Positions 31,597 to 42,609 of a stretch of DNA of 64,000 nucleotides are shown here, in pieces. Source of the DNA: Vibrio sp. SCSIO 43135 (lineage in GTDB: Bacteria; Pseudomonadota; Gammaproteobacteria; Enterobacterales; Vibrionaceae); the NCBI RefSeq assembly GCF_023716665.1, contig NZ_CP071859.1, positions 1,984,001 to 2,048,000 on the forward strand, given 5' to 3'. The notes below the pieces were generated by a model. That model ran no database searches, was not told the origin of the DNA, and saw only the letters and a list, made by a program, of their open reading frames with translations. The first letter of the stretch is position 1, and every line of letters starts with the position of its first letter. A program made the position numbers and the translations under genes.

Positions 31597-33198
31597 TTAA
31601 GCGCTCTGGCAATTTGCCATTTTTGATTTCGACATAATCGAAAGTACAAAACAAACCAATACAAATGTTGCAGCAGCGGCAGCAAAAGACATAGCAATAG
31701 AGGTAGTCATGCCAAGAACAATAAAGCCAATACAAGAGACTAACGCTACAGAAAGTGCATATGGGAGCTGAGTCGCAACGTGGTCAATATGGTTACAACG
31801 TGCCCCTGTAGATGAAAGAATCGTTGTATCAGAAATTGGTGAGCAGTGGTCACCAAATACAGCGCCTGCCAGTACAGCACTCAACATAGGTAGCATCAGC
31901 GCTACATCAGTTGCACCAGCCATATCACCAGCGATTGGTAACATGATACCAAACGTACCCCATGACGTACCGGTTGAGAAAGCCATTAGGCCCGACAACA
32001 AGAATAAGATGACTGGTAGCCAATGAACGTCAATGTTGCCTTGAGCTAAGGTAGACAAGTAAGAACCCGTCTTCATGTCACCAATGACTGAGCCAATTGT
32101 CCAAGCAAATACTAGGATCAGAATTGCACCAAACATTGATTTTGCACCAATCCAAAGCGTACGGGTAATTTCCACCATTGGAATACCCTGCTTAAGTACA
32201 GTAAACAGTGCAACCGCTAGGCCAAGCAAACTACCATAGATAAGAGACATGCCTACATCGGTGTTTTCGAATGCACCAAGCAACGCAAATTCTTTACCAT
32301 CGGCTGCCAGTGCTTGTCCACCGGTGTAGAGCATGGCTGCTACTGTTGCTACGATAAGCGTTACGATAGGAAGTACTAAATCAAGCACATTGCCTTTCTC
32401 ACTTTCACGAATATCCAACTCTTCGTTTAAGTCATGAGCTTCCTGTGTGTCGTTCTCTTTATCTTTATCGAAACCACGGCCTTGGGAAGCTGCAATTTCA
32501 TGATCACGCATTTTACCAATATCTAAACCGAACCATGCCACTGCAAATACCATTAGGAGAGCAAATACAGCGTAGAAGTTCATTGGTATGAGTCGAACAT
32601 AAGCACCAAGAGCTGAATACTCTGTAATGCCGTGAGAGACCAAAATACCGCCGATAATAGTAATGATGTAAGCACCCCAACTAGAAGCCGGCATAATCAC
32701 ACACATCGGCGCCGCCGTTGAGTCTAGGATGTAAGCTAGTTTAGCGCGAGAAACATAGAATCGATCAGTTACCGGACGCGAGATAGCGCCTACCGCTAGA
32801 CTGTTGAAGTAATCATCAACAAAGATGAAAACCCCAAGGAACGCTGCGAGTAACTTCGAGCCGCGTTTACTTTTCACACGAGATTGAGCCCATTCAGCAA
32901 ACGCGCGAGTACCACCAGACAATGTCAGTAATGCAGTCGTCATTCCTAATAAAATAAGAAAACCTACAATGCTCATGTTCCAAGTATTAATACCACCGTC
33001 TTCAATAAAGACGCTTGAAACAGTTGTCCCAACATAACCTAGTGCATTACCGATAGAGTAATCGGCAAGCAAAACTGCCCCCAGGAGAATACCAACCCCA
33101 AGAGATACTAAAACACGACGAGTAATGATTGCTAAGCTAAGCGCGACAATTGGCGGCAATAGCGACAGCGGAGATGATGCGAAATCAATTAAATTCAT
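31597..33198 (-). CDS. NhaC-family carrier, probable lysine transporter
   Basis: 533-residue inner-membrane protein with about eleven to twelve hydrophobic segments and a charged loop near 240-265. The sequence is that of the Na+/H+ antiporter NhaC family (FVDDYFNSLAVG near 128, GDHCSPISDTTILSS near 450). However, the leader carries a lysine riboswitch, and some NhaC-like proteins under L-boxes have been proposed as lysine carriers (LysW), so lysine uptake is the better guess. Start at ATG 33198; the longer frame begins with TTG. Confidence 0.85.
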   Translation of the reverse strand: MNLIDFASSPLSLLPPIVALSLAIITRRVLVSLGVGILLGAVLLADYSIGNALGYVGTTVSSVFIEDGGINTWNMSIVGFLILLGMTTALLTLSGGTRAFAEWAQSRVKSKRGSKLLAAFLGVFIFVDDYFNSLAVGAISRPVTDRFYVSRAKLAYILDSTAAPMCVIMPASSWGAYIITIIGGILVSHGITEYSALGAYVRLIPMNFYAVFALLMVFAVAWFGLDIGKMRDHEIAASQGRGFDKDKENDTQEAHDLNEELDIRESEKGNVLDLVLPIVTLIVATVAAMLYTGGQALAADGKEFALLGAFENTDVGMSLIYGSLLGLAVALFTVLKQGIPMVEITRTLWIGAKSMFGAILILVFAWTIGSVIGDMKTGSYLSTLAQGNIDVHWLPVILFLLSGLMAFSTGTSWGTFGIMLPIAGDMAGATDVALMLPMLSAVLAGAVFGDHCSPISDTTILSSTGARCNHIDHVATQLPYALSVALVSCIGFIVLGMTTSIAMSFAAAAATFVLVCFVLSIMSKSKMANCQSA

Positions 33199-33318
33199 GA
33201 TCTTCAAAAACCAGTAAGTAATGGCTAGAGATCTACTGCAGACAAATTACGTGAAGTCATTTTAACGCAATTAATGTTGAACTTAGCGAAAGGGAAGCGA
33301 ACACTTCACCCAACCCTA

Positions 33319-33491
33319 CAGTAGCGCTCCATAGTTTAACAAATTATAGACTATGGCAGTGTTGTACCTATTTGATACAACCCCAGCAGGTGGCGTTGAT
33401 ATACCAATCTACTTCGGCGATAGCACCCTTTCACAACAATTCATAGGCATCACCCCAACTGCTGCTACTGATTTGTATCGCTCCTCTACCG
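33319..33491 (-). ncRNA. lysine riboswitch (L-box)
   Basis: Minus strand shows the conserved core in order: P1 strand CGGTAG (33491-33486) with AGAGGAGCG, then GTAGCAG, GTGAAAGGGTGCTATCGCC with CCGAAGT (about 33437-33411), CTGCTGGGGTTGT with its partner ACAAC (about 33389-33359), P5 CCATAG/CTATGG (33356-33351 / 33335-33330), and closing CTACTG (33324-33319). The 173-nt span is normal for this class. No T-run terminator follows, so control may be on translation. Confidence 0.88.
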
Positions 33492-33887
33492 CGCAACATA
33501 CAATCAACTATTGAAAAGTCAATTTAACAATTAATTAACTGCACATACGCATAAGGTGACGCCATTGTACTTACACAGGTCACCAATGCAACATATCATT
33601 CCATTTTTAGTGATATTTTATTTTTGGCCAATTCTGGCACATCTACTCTTGTAGGAAATCTAATGCTACAAATATCATAACTAGGATTAATAGCTAGAGA
33701 GACACTTTAGTCGTGTATGGGTAGCTTCGATAAAATTCACTCATATCTGGTTACTTATTCGATTAAATATGAAGCAAGTTTAATTTAACCCAAATATTAA
33801 AAACTATTCGAGCGAAATAATATTGTATTCTTAGTAGTCGCAGTTTAATATTATTCGGTCGACTCTTTTAAATTCATAGGAATAGTC
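33492..33887 (+). promoter_or_regulatory. hns upstream region
   Basis: About 400 bases between the riboswitch and hns, very AT-rich near hns. Repeated AATATT near 33817 and 33851 and many A/T tracts would suit curved DNA and H-NS autoregulation. No ORF seen. Confidence 0.4.
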
Positions 33888-34298
33888 ATGTCGGATCTAT
33901 CTAAAACTTTATTAAACATTCGTAGCCTACGTGCTTTTGCTCGTGAATTAACTTTAGAGCAACTAGAAGAAGCATTAGACAAACTAACCATCGTTGTTCA
34001 AGAACGCCAAGAAGCTGAAGCAGAAGAGCGCGCAGCGAAAGCAGAGCAAGAAGCGAAGCTGGCGGCAATTGCTGATCAAATCGCTAAAGATGGTATTGAT
34101 GTAGAAGCACTTATTTCAGCACTTTCTGGTGAAACAAAAGCGAAAGGCACAAAAACAAAACGTGCTCCTCGCCCGGCTAAATACAAATATGTAGATGGCG
34201 AAGGTAACGAAAAAACCTGGACAGGCCAAGGTCGTACACCTTCAGCTATCCAAGCGCAGCTTGACGCAGGTAAATCTCTAGAAGATTTTGCGATTTAA
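33888..34298 (+). CDS. hns: H-NS family nucleoid-associated protein
   Basis: 136-residue silencer of AT-rich, often horizontally acquired DNA (VicH in V. cholerae). Coiled-coil oligomerisation region at about 1-65 with a Glu/Ala-rich helix, flexible linker near 82-95 (Lys/Thr/Arg-rich), and C-terminal DNA-binding motif TWTGQGRTP at 110-118 containing the Gln-Gly-Arg minor-groove hook. AGGA precedes the ATG. Confidence 0.95.
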   Translation: MSDLSKTLLNIRSLRAFARELTLEQLEEALDKLTIVVQERQEAEAEERAAKAEQEAKLAAIADQIAKDGIDVEALISALSGETKAKGTKTKRAPRPAKYKYVDGEGNEKTWTGQGRTPSAIQAQLDAGKSLEDFAI

Positions 34299-34313
34299 TA
34301 GCGAATTCGTTAA

Positions 34314-34346
34314 ATAAAAAAGGCTCCTTTCGGGAGCCTTTTTTAT
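34314..34346 (+). terminator. Rho-independent terminator of hns
   Basis: A-run, GGCTCC (34322-34327), loop TTTCG, GGAGCC (34333-34338), then six T. Confidence 0.9.
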
Positions 34347-34388
34347 TATTACTAATTAGTCATGTTGTCCACTTATTACATGAGGAGC

Positions 34389-35693
34389 TTAGCGTTCCCA
34401 ATATGACTCTTCTAGGCTATCTTCTCGTTCAGGTAAACCTCGAGACAAACGCGGAGAGTGTTGAACTAATACTTCGTAACTGGCTCTATTTGAATACTTA
34501 CAAACTTGTGAGAATGAAGAGTAAGTTAAGAATGTATGAGCGTGTTTGCTCGAATTCGGTACATTCTCTTTATGGTATTTATTTGCTGCCATATCATGCA
34601 AAAGAGCTGACAATGCAGCATCACCAGCACCGTTGGTATTCTTTATTTTTTCTGGGCCGCCCATATAAGGTGCAATATGTGAATATACCTTGATTGGTTG
34701 TTCACATGCAGACTTTGACGCCGGACGACTGAACTCAAAACGGTTAAATTCAGCAATAGAGCCCGGTAAGAGAGGTAACGAAGTTTCCCTTTTTGCGGCA
34801 TCTTCAGTATAGCCAGCCATGAACAGTCCAACAGGACCTGCGGTACACAATACCAAGTCAACCCATTCTAACGCTTTATCCGATGCAGCTAGAGGATCGG
34901 ATTCCCCAGTTAACGCTTCAGCTTCGTCTTCATTCATAGCTACCACAGTGACATGGTCGCGTAAAAACTCTTGCCAGAACGTCGGATCATCTTGAATTAC
35001 GAATTTCGTTCCTAATGTAAGTACAACAGGCACGTCATTTTGTTTTGCATATTCTATTGCTTTCATCGTCGCTTCAGGCATTGGGTCGCCTTCTTTACAA
35101 CGAACTAAATATGCTGTTAATACTAACGCAGAAGCATTTTTAAAGATTTTCTCTGGAATACTTTCTGGATGAAGTTTATTCATTTGGCCTTCACTGATCG
35201 CGAAAGTTCTTTCTCCATCTTCGGTAATCAAGGCAAAACAACGGCCAATTGCTCCTTCAACACCCTGTAGATAATTCAAATCCATTCGGCTCGATGTATT
35301 ACATAAATAACGGTAACCGTAGCTGCCAATCTTAATATCTTGGCTCATCACTCCTAAAAGCGTCGAACGATCATCGGCAAGCACAGAGTAGTTGTGCAAA
35401 GTATTGCCAATCGTGCCACCCGCAAATTCATTGGTAATAAGTTTTTGGTCTTTGAGTTCGTTATAGAGAGACTCTGCCGCTTCATCATCAATAACCAACG
35501 AATGACCTTTACTTAGATTATATTTCTCAATTAAATCAGTCGTCACTTTTGCTTCAATATCAACCAGAGTTTGATCAATACCGATAATATGCGTGCTGGA
35601 CATTTTTTTACTTTCTTGAGCCTGGCTCACTAAAGGGTCACGAGCGTGTACTGGAAAGTAGTGCTTAGATTTACGTTGGCCTGGAAATTTCAT
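34389..35693 (-). CDS. gsk: inosine-guanosine kinase
   Basis: 434-residue cytoplasmic PfkB-family kinase that phosphorylates inosine and guanosine in purine salvage. N-terminus MKFPGQRKSKHYFPVHARDP and full length correspond to E. coli Gsk, which supports the first ATG over the Met at about 31. The PfkB-like catalytic motif NTNGAGDAALSALLH is near 353. A PurR-type palindrome lies about 80 bp upstream. Confidence 0.95.
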   Translation of the reverse strand: MKFPGQRKSKHYFPVHARDPLVSQAQESKKMSSTHIIGIDQTLVDIEAKVTTDLIEKYNLSKGHSLVIDDEAAESLYNELKDQKLITNEFAGGTIGNTLHNYSVLADDRSTLLGVMSQDIKIGSYGYRYLCNTSSRMDLNYLQGVEGAIGRCFALITEDGERTFAISEGQMNKLHPESIPEKIFKNASALVLTAYLVRCKEGDPMPEATMKAIEYAKQNDVPVVLTLGTKFVIQDDPTFWQEFLRDHVTVVAMNEDEAEALTGESDPLAASDKALEWVDLVLCTAGPVGLFMAGYTEDAAKRETSLPLLPGSIAEFNRFEFSRPASKSACEQPIKVYSHIAPYMGGPEKIKNTNGAGDAALSALLHDMAANKYHKENVPNSSKHAHTFLTYSSFSQVCKYSNRASYEVLVQHSPRLSRGLPEREDSLEESYWER

Positions 35694-35772
35694 AGCAATG
35701 ATTCTAAGTATGGAAGTGAAGGATGCGGGATTCTACCGCGCACTTGTGTGCGCGGCAATACAGTGAATTATA

Positions 35773-35784
35773 GCAAACGTTTGC
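35773..35784. promoter_or_regulatory. PurR-type operator upstream of gsk
   Basis: GCAAACGTTTGC is a perfect 12-bp palindrome identical to the core of the PurR consensus ACGCAAACGTTTGCGT. It sits 80 bp before gsk, a purine-salvage gene. Confidence 0.75.
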
Positions 35785-35807
35785 AACATTCAATTAACGG
35801 CTGAGTT

Positions 35808-36077
35808 CTATTCCCCTTCCATAAAACTCAAATCTGGTAGCATATCTAAGTGCTCAGAATAACGTTTTAAATTAAATTCAGAGTCGTTTTTCATTACATC
35901 GAAAATCTCAATCGCAACGGCACACGCCATCATCGCAACCGCTTCGTCGCGTGGGGTTCCTGTCATCATCAAACGCATTAAAGTTTCTTTCGCTTTGATC
36001 GGGTTACCATCTTCCAATTGATTCTCAACCACTTCAATCAACTCGGCTTCCTGCATAAATTCATTTTGTTCAGACAT
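35808..36077 (-). CDS. conserved hypothetical protein, 89 residues
   Basis: I do not recognise the family. It is acidic, soluble, probably all-helical, with Met-rich segments (RLMMTGTPRDEAVAMMACAV at about 30-49) and no signal peptide. It sits between gsk and mnmA with its own upstream region, and the gsk PurR-type palindrome lies 24 bp past its stop, so it is probably transcribed separately from gsk. Confidence 0.75.
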   Translation of the reverse strand: MSEQNEFMQEAELIEVVENQLEDGNPIKAKETLMRLMMTGTPRDEAVAMMACAVAIEIFDVMKNDSEFNLKRYSEHLDMLPDLSFMEGE

Positions 36078-36212
36078 AATTTTCTCTTAGGCTTGTTTTC
36101 GCGAAACTATGCCATATATACGCATGGAATACATCTGAAGAAATAGTAAGAGCGGCGCGTTAAGACACTGTCCAACCACCGCCACTTAAGTGGGTAATTT
36201 GTAGTCAAATCG

Positions 36213-36234
36213 AATTGTGATTTAGATCGCGGAT
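36213..36234. promoter_or_regulatory. candidate CRP site upstream of mnmA
   Basis: TGTGATTTAGATCGCG at 36217-36232 fits TGTGA-N6-TCACA with two mismatches in the right half, 65-80 bp before the mnmA start. It lies between divergent genes, so the target is uncertain. Confidence 0.4.
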
Positions 36235-36296
36235 CTGTCCCCTACTCGCTATTTCTGTTAGAATCTGCGTCCAGTTATTTTGAGTGGTGTTTAGTA

Positions 36297-37406
36297 ATGT
36301 CTGACAACAGCCAGAAAAAAGTCATTGTCGGTATGTCCGGCGGTGTTGATTCCTCCGTTTCCGCTTATCTTCTGCAACAACAGGGCTACCAAGTTGAAGG
36401 CCTGTTCATGAAGAATTGGGAAGAAGACGACAACGAAGAGTATTGTACTGCAGCGGAAGATTTAGCAGATGCACAGGCTGTGTGCGACAAACTAGGCATT
36501 CACCTGCACACCATCAACTTTGCTGCAGAGTATTGGGATAACGTATTTGAGTATTTCTTAGCTGAATACAAAGCTGGCCGTACGCCAAACCCTGATATTC
36601 TGTGCAACAAAGAAATCAAATTCAAAGCGTTTTTAGAGTTTGCCGACGAAGTACTCGATGCCGACTACATTGCTATGGGCCATTACGTACGCCGCTCTTT
36701 CCCAGAAAATGGCGATAAACCGCAGATGCTTCGTGGTTTAGATGGTAATAAAGATCAAAGTTACTTCCTATACACATTGAGCCACGAGCAAGTTGCACGC
36801 AGCTTATTCCCAGTAGGTGAGCTGGAAAAGCCAGAAGTTCGTCGAATCGCTGAAGAACAGGGCTTAATCACTGCCAAGAAAAAAGACTCTACCGGAATTT
36901 GTTTCATTGGCGAACGTAAGTTCACTGACTTCCTAGGGCGCTACCTACCTGCTCAACCAGGTAATATTGAGACCCCAGAAGGTAAAGTCATTGGTAAACA
37001 CAATGGCTTGATGTACCACACCCTAGGTCAGCGAAAGGGCTTGCACATTGGTGGCCAAAAAGGCGGTGGTGGTAATGAAGACCCATGGTTCGTTGGTGAC
37101 AAAGATCTCAAACGCAACGTACTTATCGCAGTACAAGGCAAAGATCACCCAATGCTTAAATCTCAAGGGCTTATCGCTTCTCAGTTACACTGGGTAGATC
37201 GCGACGTTATTAATCAACCATTACAATGCACTGTGAAAACTCGCTACCGTCAAACAGATATCCCGTGTACTATCATCCCTATTGACGATGAAAACATTAA
37301 AGTTATCTTTGATGAACCTCAAGTCGCTGTAACACCAGGGCAATCTGCAGTTTTCTACCTAGGCGAAGTTTGCTTAGGTGGCGGCATTATAGAACAGCGC
37401 ATTTAA
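36297..37406 (+). CDS. mnmA: tRNA-specific 2-thiouridylase MnmA
   Basis: 369-residue enzyme that makes 2-thiouridine at position 34 of Lys, Glu and Gln tRNAs, using sulfur relayed through TusE. ATP-binding motif GMSGGVDSS at 12-20; catalytic Cys pair at about 103 ([10 protein letters not shown]) and 202 (TGICFIGER). hflD follows after 26 bp, the usual pair. Confidence 0.97.
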   Translation: MSDNSQKKVIVGMSGGVDSSVSAYLLQQQGYQVEGLFMKNWEEDDNEEYCTAAEDLADAQAVCDKLGIHLHTINFAAEYWDNVFEYFLAEYKAGRTPNPDILCNKEIKFKAFLEFADEVLDADYIAMGHYVRRSFPENGDKPQMLRGLDGNKDQSYFLYTLSHEQVARSLFPVGELEKPEVRRIAEEQGLITAKKKDSTGICFIGERKFTDFLGRYLPAQPGNIETPEGKVIGKHNGLMYHTLGQRKGLHIGGQKGGGGNEDPWFVGDKDLKRNVLIAVQGKDHPMLKSQGLIASQLHWVDRDVINQPLQCTVKTRYRQTDIPCTIIPIDDENIKVIFDEPQVAVTPGQSAVFYLGEVCLGGGIIEQRI

Positions 37407-37432
37407 CTAATTAAAATAAGGAGTAAGACTAC

Positions 37433-38050
37433 GTGGCTAATACACTTTATGATCGTACTATCGCTTTTGCAGGGATCTGCCAAGCTGTTGCTTTAGTTCA
37501 ACAAGTAGCGAAGAACGGTGAATGTGATACTGACGCGCTTACAACTTCTTTGAATGCCATACTCAACACAAACCCGAACAGTACACTAAACGTATTTGGA
37601 CGTGAGGCCGACCTGAAAATTGGTCTTGAGTGTTTAGTGAAAGGCATTGACAGCACTCCGACAGGAAGTGAGATTACTCGCTACATCATCAGCTTGATGG
37701 CGCTTGAGCGCAAACTAAGCAGCAGAAACGACGCTATGTCTCAACTTGGTGATCGTGTCCAAATGTTAGAGCGCCAACTTGAGCATTTTGATTTGCTAGA
37801 CGAACAGATGGTTAGCAATCTTGCGAGTGTGTACCTAGACGTAATTAGCCCTATCGGGCCAAGAATCCAAGTCACAGGTACGCCGGAAGTGCTTCAACAT
37901 ACAACAAACCAACACAAAGTAAGAGCTTTGCTGCTGTCTGGAATCCGAAGCGCCGTTCTATGGCGTCAAGTAGGGGGCAAACGACGCCACCTCATTTTCG
38001 GACGTAAGAAGATGGTTGAACAAGCTCAAATCTTGTTGGCCAGAATGTAA
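37433..38050 (+). CDS. hflD: high-frequency lysogenization protein HflD
   Basis: 205-residue helical, peripheral membrane-associated protein. In E. coli it counteracts phage lambda CII; its normal bacterial role is unclear. Starts with GTG, supported by AAGGAG 9 bp upstream. Follows mnmA and precedes purB, a conserved gammaproteobacterial order. Confidence 0.93.
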   Translation: MANTLYDRTIAFAGICQAVALVQQVAKNGECDTDALTTSLNAILNTNPNSTLNVFGREADLKIGLECLVKGIDSTPTGSEITRYIISLMALERKLSSRNDAMSQLGDRVQMLERQLEHFDLLDEQMVSNLASVYLDVISPIGPRIQVTGTPEVLQHTTNQHKVRALLLSGIRSAVLWRQVGGKRRHLIFGRKKMVEQAQILLARM

Positions 38051-38053
38051 TAC

Positions 38054-38088
38054 TCAGCTCGCGCATAGTCGCGAGCTGATTTTTTATC
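38054..38088 (+). terminator. Rho-independent terminator of mnmA-hflD
   Basis: TCAGCTCGCG (38054-38063), loop CATAGT, CGCGAGCTGA (38070-38079), then T-run. Confidence 0.92.
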
Positions 38089-38121
38089 CGCCAATACTTT
38101 TTATTTACCAAAACAAACTCA

Positions 38122-38137
38122 ACGCAAACGTTTGCGC
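38122..38137. promoter_or_regulatory. PurR operator upstream of purB
   Basis: ACGCAAACGTTTGCGC matches the PurR consensus at 15 of 16 positions, 79 bp before purB. In E. coli the purB operator lies inside the coding region; here it is upstream. Confidence 0.85.
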
Positions 38138-38161
38138 AATCTTCGTGACAATTGCCGTTGA

Positions 38162-39586
<1,425 letters not shown>

Positions 39587-39604
39587 GTTTCAAATAAGAT
39601 GATT

Positions 39605-39636
39605 AGAAAAGGCTTCCAAAATGGAAGCCTTTTTTG
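39605..39636 (+). terminator. Rho-independent terminator of purB
   Basis: AAAAGGCTTCCA, short A-loop, TGGAAGCCTTTTTT between 39607 and 39634. Confidence 0.9.
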
Positions 39637-39740
39637 TTCCCCCAGGACGATATATAGATAATACGGCCAGCAGTCAGCTCAGCTCTATAACTCAACGGCC
39701 AAGCCAGCCAAAATCGGCACCTGAAATTTCAAACAGGTAA

Positions 39741-39770
39741 TAAAAAGGCCTCCTAATGGAAGCCTTTTAA
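39741..39770 (-). terminator. Rho-independent terminator of htpX
   Basis: AAAAGGC-C-TCC, loop TAAT, GGA-A-GCCTTTT (39743-39768) with one mismatch; can act on the minus strand for htpX. Confidence 0.75.
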
Positions 39771-39789
39771 TAAATCGCTGTACTAGCAA

Positions 39790-40665
39790 TTACATGTTAC
39801 GTAGAGACGCAATGCGCTTATCTAACGGTGGGTGGCTCATTAGAAGCTCACTCAGAGAGCGTTTACCATTGATACCAAACGCCATCATAGAACCTTCTAG
39901 TTGCGGCTCATGACTCACTTTTAAGCGCTCAAGTGCCGCTATCATCTTCTCTTTACCAACTAGGCGAGCTGCTCCAGCATCCGCATGGAATTCGCGATGA
40001 CGGCTGTACCACATCGTAATAAAGCTGGCTAAGAAACCAAACACCAATTCAAGCACCATAGACACACCGAAGTAAACCATCATGTTACTTCCACCCTCAC
40101 CCTCTTCATTGTTGTTATTTGAGGCAACAATGTTGGCAATAAAGCGAGATAAGAAGATAACGAAAGTATTTACTACACCCTGCATAAGAGTCATGGTAAC
40201 CATGTCGCCATTCGCAATATGGCTCACTTCATGGGCCAGAACGGCTTCCGCTTCGTCTCGGGTCATGTTGTGTAAAAGACCTGTAGACACTGCAACTAAG
40301 GAATCGTCTCTTTTTGCACCCGTTGCGAATGCGTTGATATCTGCTGCGTCATAAATCGCAACCGTTGGCATACCGATACCAGCCTGTTGCGCTTGACGGC
40401 CGACTGTTTCTAGAAGCCAGTGCTCCGTTTCGTTACGTGGACTTTCGATCACCATACCACCCACTGAGCGAAGAGCCATGCTCTTTGACATCATCAGCGA
40501 TATGAATGAACCACCGAAACCAAAGACGGCAGCCATTAATAGAATTCCAGACGTGCTTCCGCCGCCTAGTTGAATTCCAAATACAGCACTCACAATATTC
40601 AAAACAACACTTAGCACTAAAATCACGGCCAAGTTAGTTGCTAAGAACAACATTACTCGCTTCAT
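39790..40665 (-). CDS. htpX: membrane metalloprotease HtpX
   Basis: 291-residue M48 zinc protease of the inner membrane that degrades misfolded membrane proteins alongside FtsH. Two N-terminal membrane segments (about 4-26 and 36-60), zinc motif HEVSH at 145-149, third ligand Glu in [10 protein letters not shown] near 223, and two further hydrophobic segments at about 158-182 and 195-220. Confidence 0.95.
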   Translation of the reverse strand: MKRVMLFLATNLAVILVLSVVLNIVSAVFGIQLGGGSTSGILLMAAVFGFGGSFISLMMSKSMALRSVGGMVIESPRNETEHWLLETVGRQAQQAGIGMPTVAIYDAADINAFATGAKRDDSLVAVSTGLLHNMTRDEAEAVLAHEVSHIANGDMVTMTLMQGVVNTFVIFLSRFIANIVASNNNNEEGEGGSNMMVYFGVSMVLELVFGFLASFITMWYSRHREFHADAGAARLVGKEKMIAALERLKVSHEPQLEGSMMAFGINGKRSLSELLMSHPPLDKRIASLRNM

Positions 40666-40911
40666 TACCTGTCTCCAATAGCAAGCTTTTAATTATCCCC
40701 TTCCAACACTCAGTTGTTAGGGACTGTTAGTTATAGATATAGTTTAAATGCAAATAAAACAAGGTTAAGTGTTAAATTGAAACATTTGTTTTCTGGTAAG
40801 ATTTTGGAATCAGCGCCACACGTTAGACTTTAGTCTTATTGAGGTCGAAAGATAAAGAGACTACATTGCGATGAGAACAAAACGAGCTCCATGTAACCAA
40901 AGGGACTGACC

Positions 40912-41079
40912 ATGGCAGAGACTAGCAACTATCAAATGGCTATTGATTTACTTTGCTGTCATCTTGGAATCTCAGAAGATGAAGCAAAACAACAACTTGG
41001 AATAAAGCAGCCACAACAGGCGCAACAACAAATCAGTGATACTCAACAAGCACTGATGGGCTTAACCCAAGAAAAATAA
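40912..41079 (+). CDS. small conserved-looking protein, 55 residues
   Basis: An ATG with AGGGA 7 bp upstream opens a 55-codon frame ending at TAA 41077-41079, followed within 10 bp by a strong terminator. N-terminal half is helical with Cys-Cys at 15-16 and ISEDEAKQQLGI; C-terminal half is Gln-rich (PQQAQQQISDTQQA). The start, spacing and terminator make it a genuine gene. I do not recognise the family; it lies between htpX and bioD. Confidence 0.75.
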   Translation: MAETSNYQMAIDLLCCHLGISEDEAKQQLGIKQPQQAQQQISDTQQALMGLTQEK

Positions 41080-41084
41080 CTACA

Positions 41085-41114
41085 AATAAAGGGCTGCAAC
41101 TGCAGCCCTTTTTC
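41085..41114. terminator. bidirectional Rho-independent terminator
   Basis: AAAGGGCTGC (41088-41097), loop AACT, GCAGCCCTTT (41102-41111), then T-run; between the small gene and bioD. Confidence 0.9.
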
Positions 41115-41128
41115 ATTTTTCTCTCTCG

Positions 41129-41809
41129 TTAACTCATCAATGGAGCTAAATCGATATATTTACCAAGATCTTTTCTCTTCACTCTAGGCACGTATGGAAT
41201 TTCACCTAACTTAGGTGCATCCATCTTGTCTTCAAGCATTTCAATGATCTCAGCATAGTGCTCTGTACCAGGGTTAACTCGGTTAGCGACCCAACCTACA
41301 AGGTTAAGTCCGTCGGCTTTAATAATTTCAGCCGTTAACATCGCATGACTCAGACAACCCAATTTAATCCCAACGACTAGTACAACTGGAAGTTGTTCTT
41401 GCTTGACCCAAGTGGATAAGCAGTCAGTATCGGAAACAGGTACACGCCACCCACCTGCGCCTTCAACCAGAACGACATCGGCGTTCTGTTTATGCAGCAT
41501 AAGCTTTTCGCTCAATACCTCATACTCGATAGATACGTTTTCATGCTTTGCAGCAATATGAGGAGAAGCAGGTAGCTCCAACGTGTAAGGATTTATATCT
41601 TTATAATCACACTCAACATTTGCGGCTTGTTGTAAATGCAACGCATCTGAGTTGCGCATTCCCAGTTCAGTGCTTTCACTACCCGCTGCAACCGGCTTAT
41701 AGCCAATTGTTTTTAACCCTTGTGCAGCCAACGCTTGAAGAATAGCCTTCGAAGCGACTGTTTTGCCTACATCGGTATCCGTACCAGCAATAAAAAATGA
41801 GTCGATCAT
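41129..41809 (-). CDS. bioD: dethiobiotin synthetase
   Basis: 226-residue ATP-dependent ligase that closes the ureido ring of dethiobiotin using CO2. P-loop GTDTDVGKT at 9-17 and [10 protein letters not shown] near 113 are typical. The ATG at 41809 overlaps the bioC stop (ATGA), so I reject the longer frame up to 41830. Confidence 0.95.
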   Translation of the reverse strand: MIDSFFIAGTDTDVGKTVASKAILQALAAQGLKTIGYKPVAAGSESTELGMRNSDALHLQQAANVECDYKDINPYTLELPASPHIAAKHENVSIEYEVLSEKLMLHKQNADVVLVEGAGGWRVPVSDTDCLSTWVKQEQLPVVLVVGIKLGCLSHAMLTAEIIKADGLNLVGWVANRVNPGTEHYAEIIEMLEDKMDAPKLGEIPYVPRVKRKDLGKYIDLAPLMS

Positions 41810-42609
41810 AGATTGATGGCCCCAAAACATACCTGATAAGTAGCAGGCAGTTTATTCTGTTGATTCTTGTATACTTGGTACGCACGCTCGACTTGAATAA
41901 GCGATCGACGACTCGTCAGACCATGTGAGCGACCACTTACGTGGTTAGCACCTATGCCTTTGAGATCACGCATGACAGAAAATGCAGTGTCGTACCAAAC
42001 TGTGATAGGGGTCAAGTTTAGGTGATGATTGGTGCAGTGAGATTGCGCTAGCGCAATTTTTACCTGATTGGATGTCATAAAATCGTTAACATGTTGATAT
42101 GAGTCAACTTCACGCCACGCTTGCTTAAGCTCATTCAGTGAGCCATCAAGTAATGTGGAGAATACTCCTCTACCTTTCGGTTTAACGATCCGCTTTATCT
42201 CAGCTAACGGCACCGCGAGATCGGTACACCATTGCAATGCCAAGCTTGAGAACACAAAGTCCACGCTATTATCCGCCAAAGGTAAGCACTCCGCATCGGC
42301 TAGCACATATTGAACTTTCTCGCTCCCACAGCGCTGATTAGCTTGTTCTAGCATCTGACTTGAAAGGTCAATACATATCACTTCAGCACCTTTCGCCAAC
42401 AACTGCTCACTGAAGTAGCCGGTTCCACAGCCAAGGTCGACAACGGTTGTACCGCTCAGGTCTTCAGGTAATAGTGTCAGCAACCTATGCCCAACATCGC
42501 GTTGAAAGGCAGCATGCTGATCGTATCCCGCAGCTGCTTTTCCAAAAGACTCAGCAATAAGGCGTTTATCCGTTTGCGTATCAAACAATTCTGTTACTAC
42601 TTGAACCAT
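41806..42609 (-). CDS. bioC: malonyl-ACP O-methyltransferase
   Basis: 267-residue SAM-dependent methyltransferase that methylates malonyl-ACP so fatty-acid enzymes can build pimeloyl-ACP methyl ester. SAM motif [12 protein letters not shown] at about 54-65. The ATG directly follows the bioF stop with no gap, and it overlaps bioD. Confidence 0.95.
   Translation of the reverse strand: MVQVVTELFDTQTDKRLIAESFGKAAAGYDQHAAFQRDVGHRLLTLLPEDLSGTTVVDLGCGTGYFSEQLLAKGAEVICIDLSSQMLEQANQRCGSEKVQYVLADAECLPLADNSVDFVFSSLALQWCTDLAVPLAEIKRIVKPKGRGVFSTLLDGSLNELKQAWREVDSYQHVNDFMTSNQVKIALAQSHCTNHHLNLTPITVWYDTAFSVMRDLKGIGANHVSGRSHGLTSRRSLIQVERAYQVYKNQQNKLPATYQVCFGAINL

Noticed and set aside
34403..34861. ORFs opposite and beside the gsk C-terminus
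   Set aside because: gsk is complete and matches its family over the whole length.
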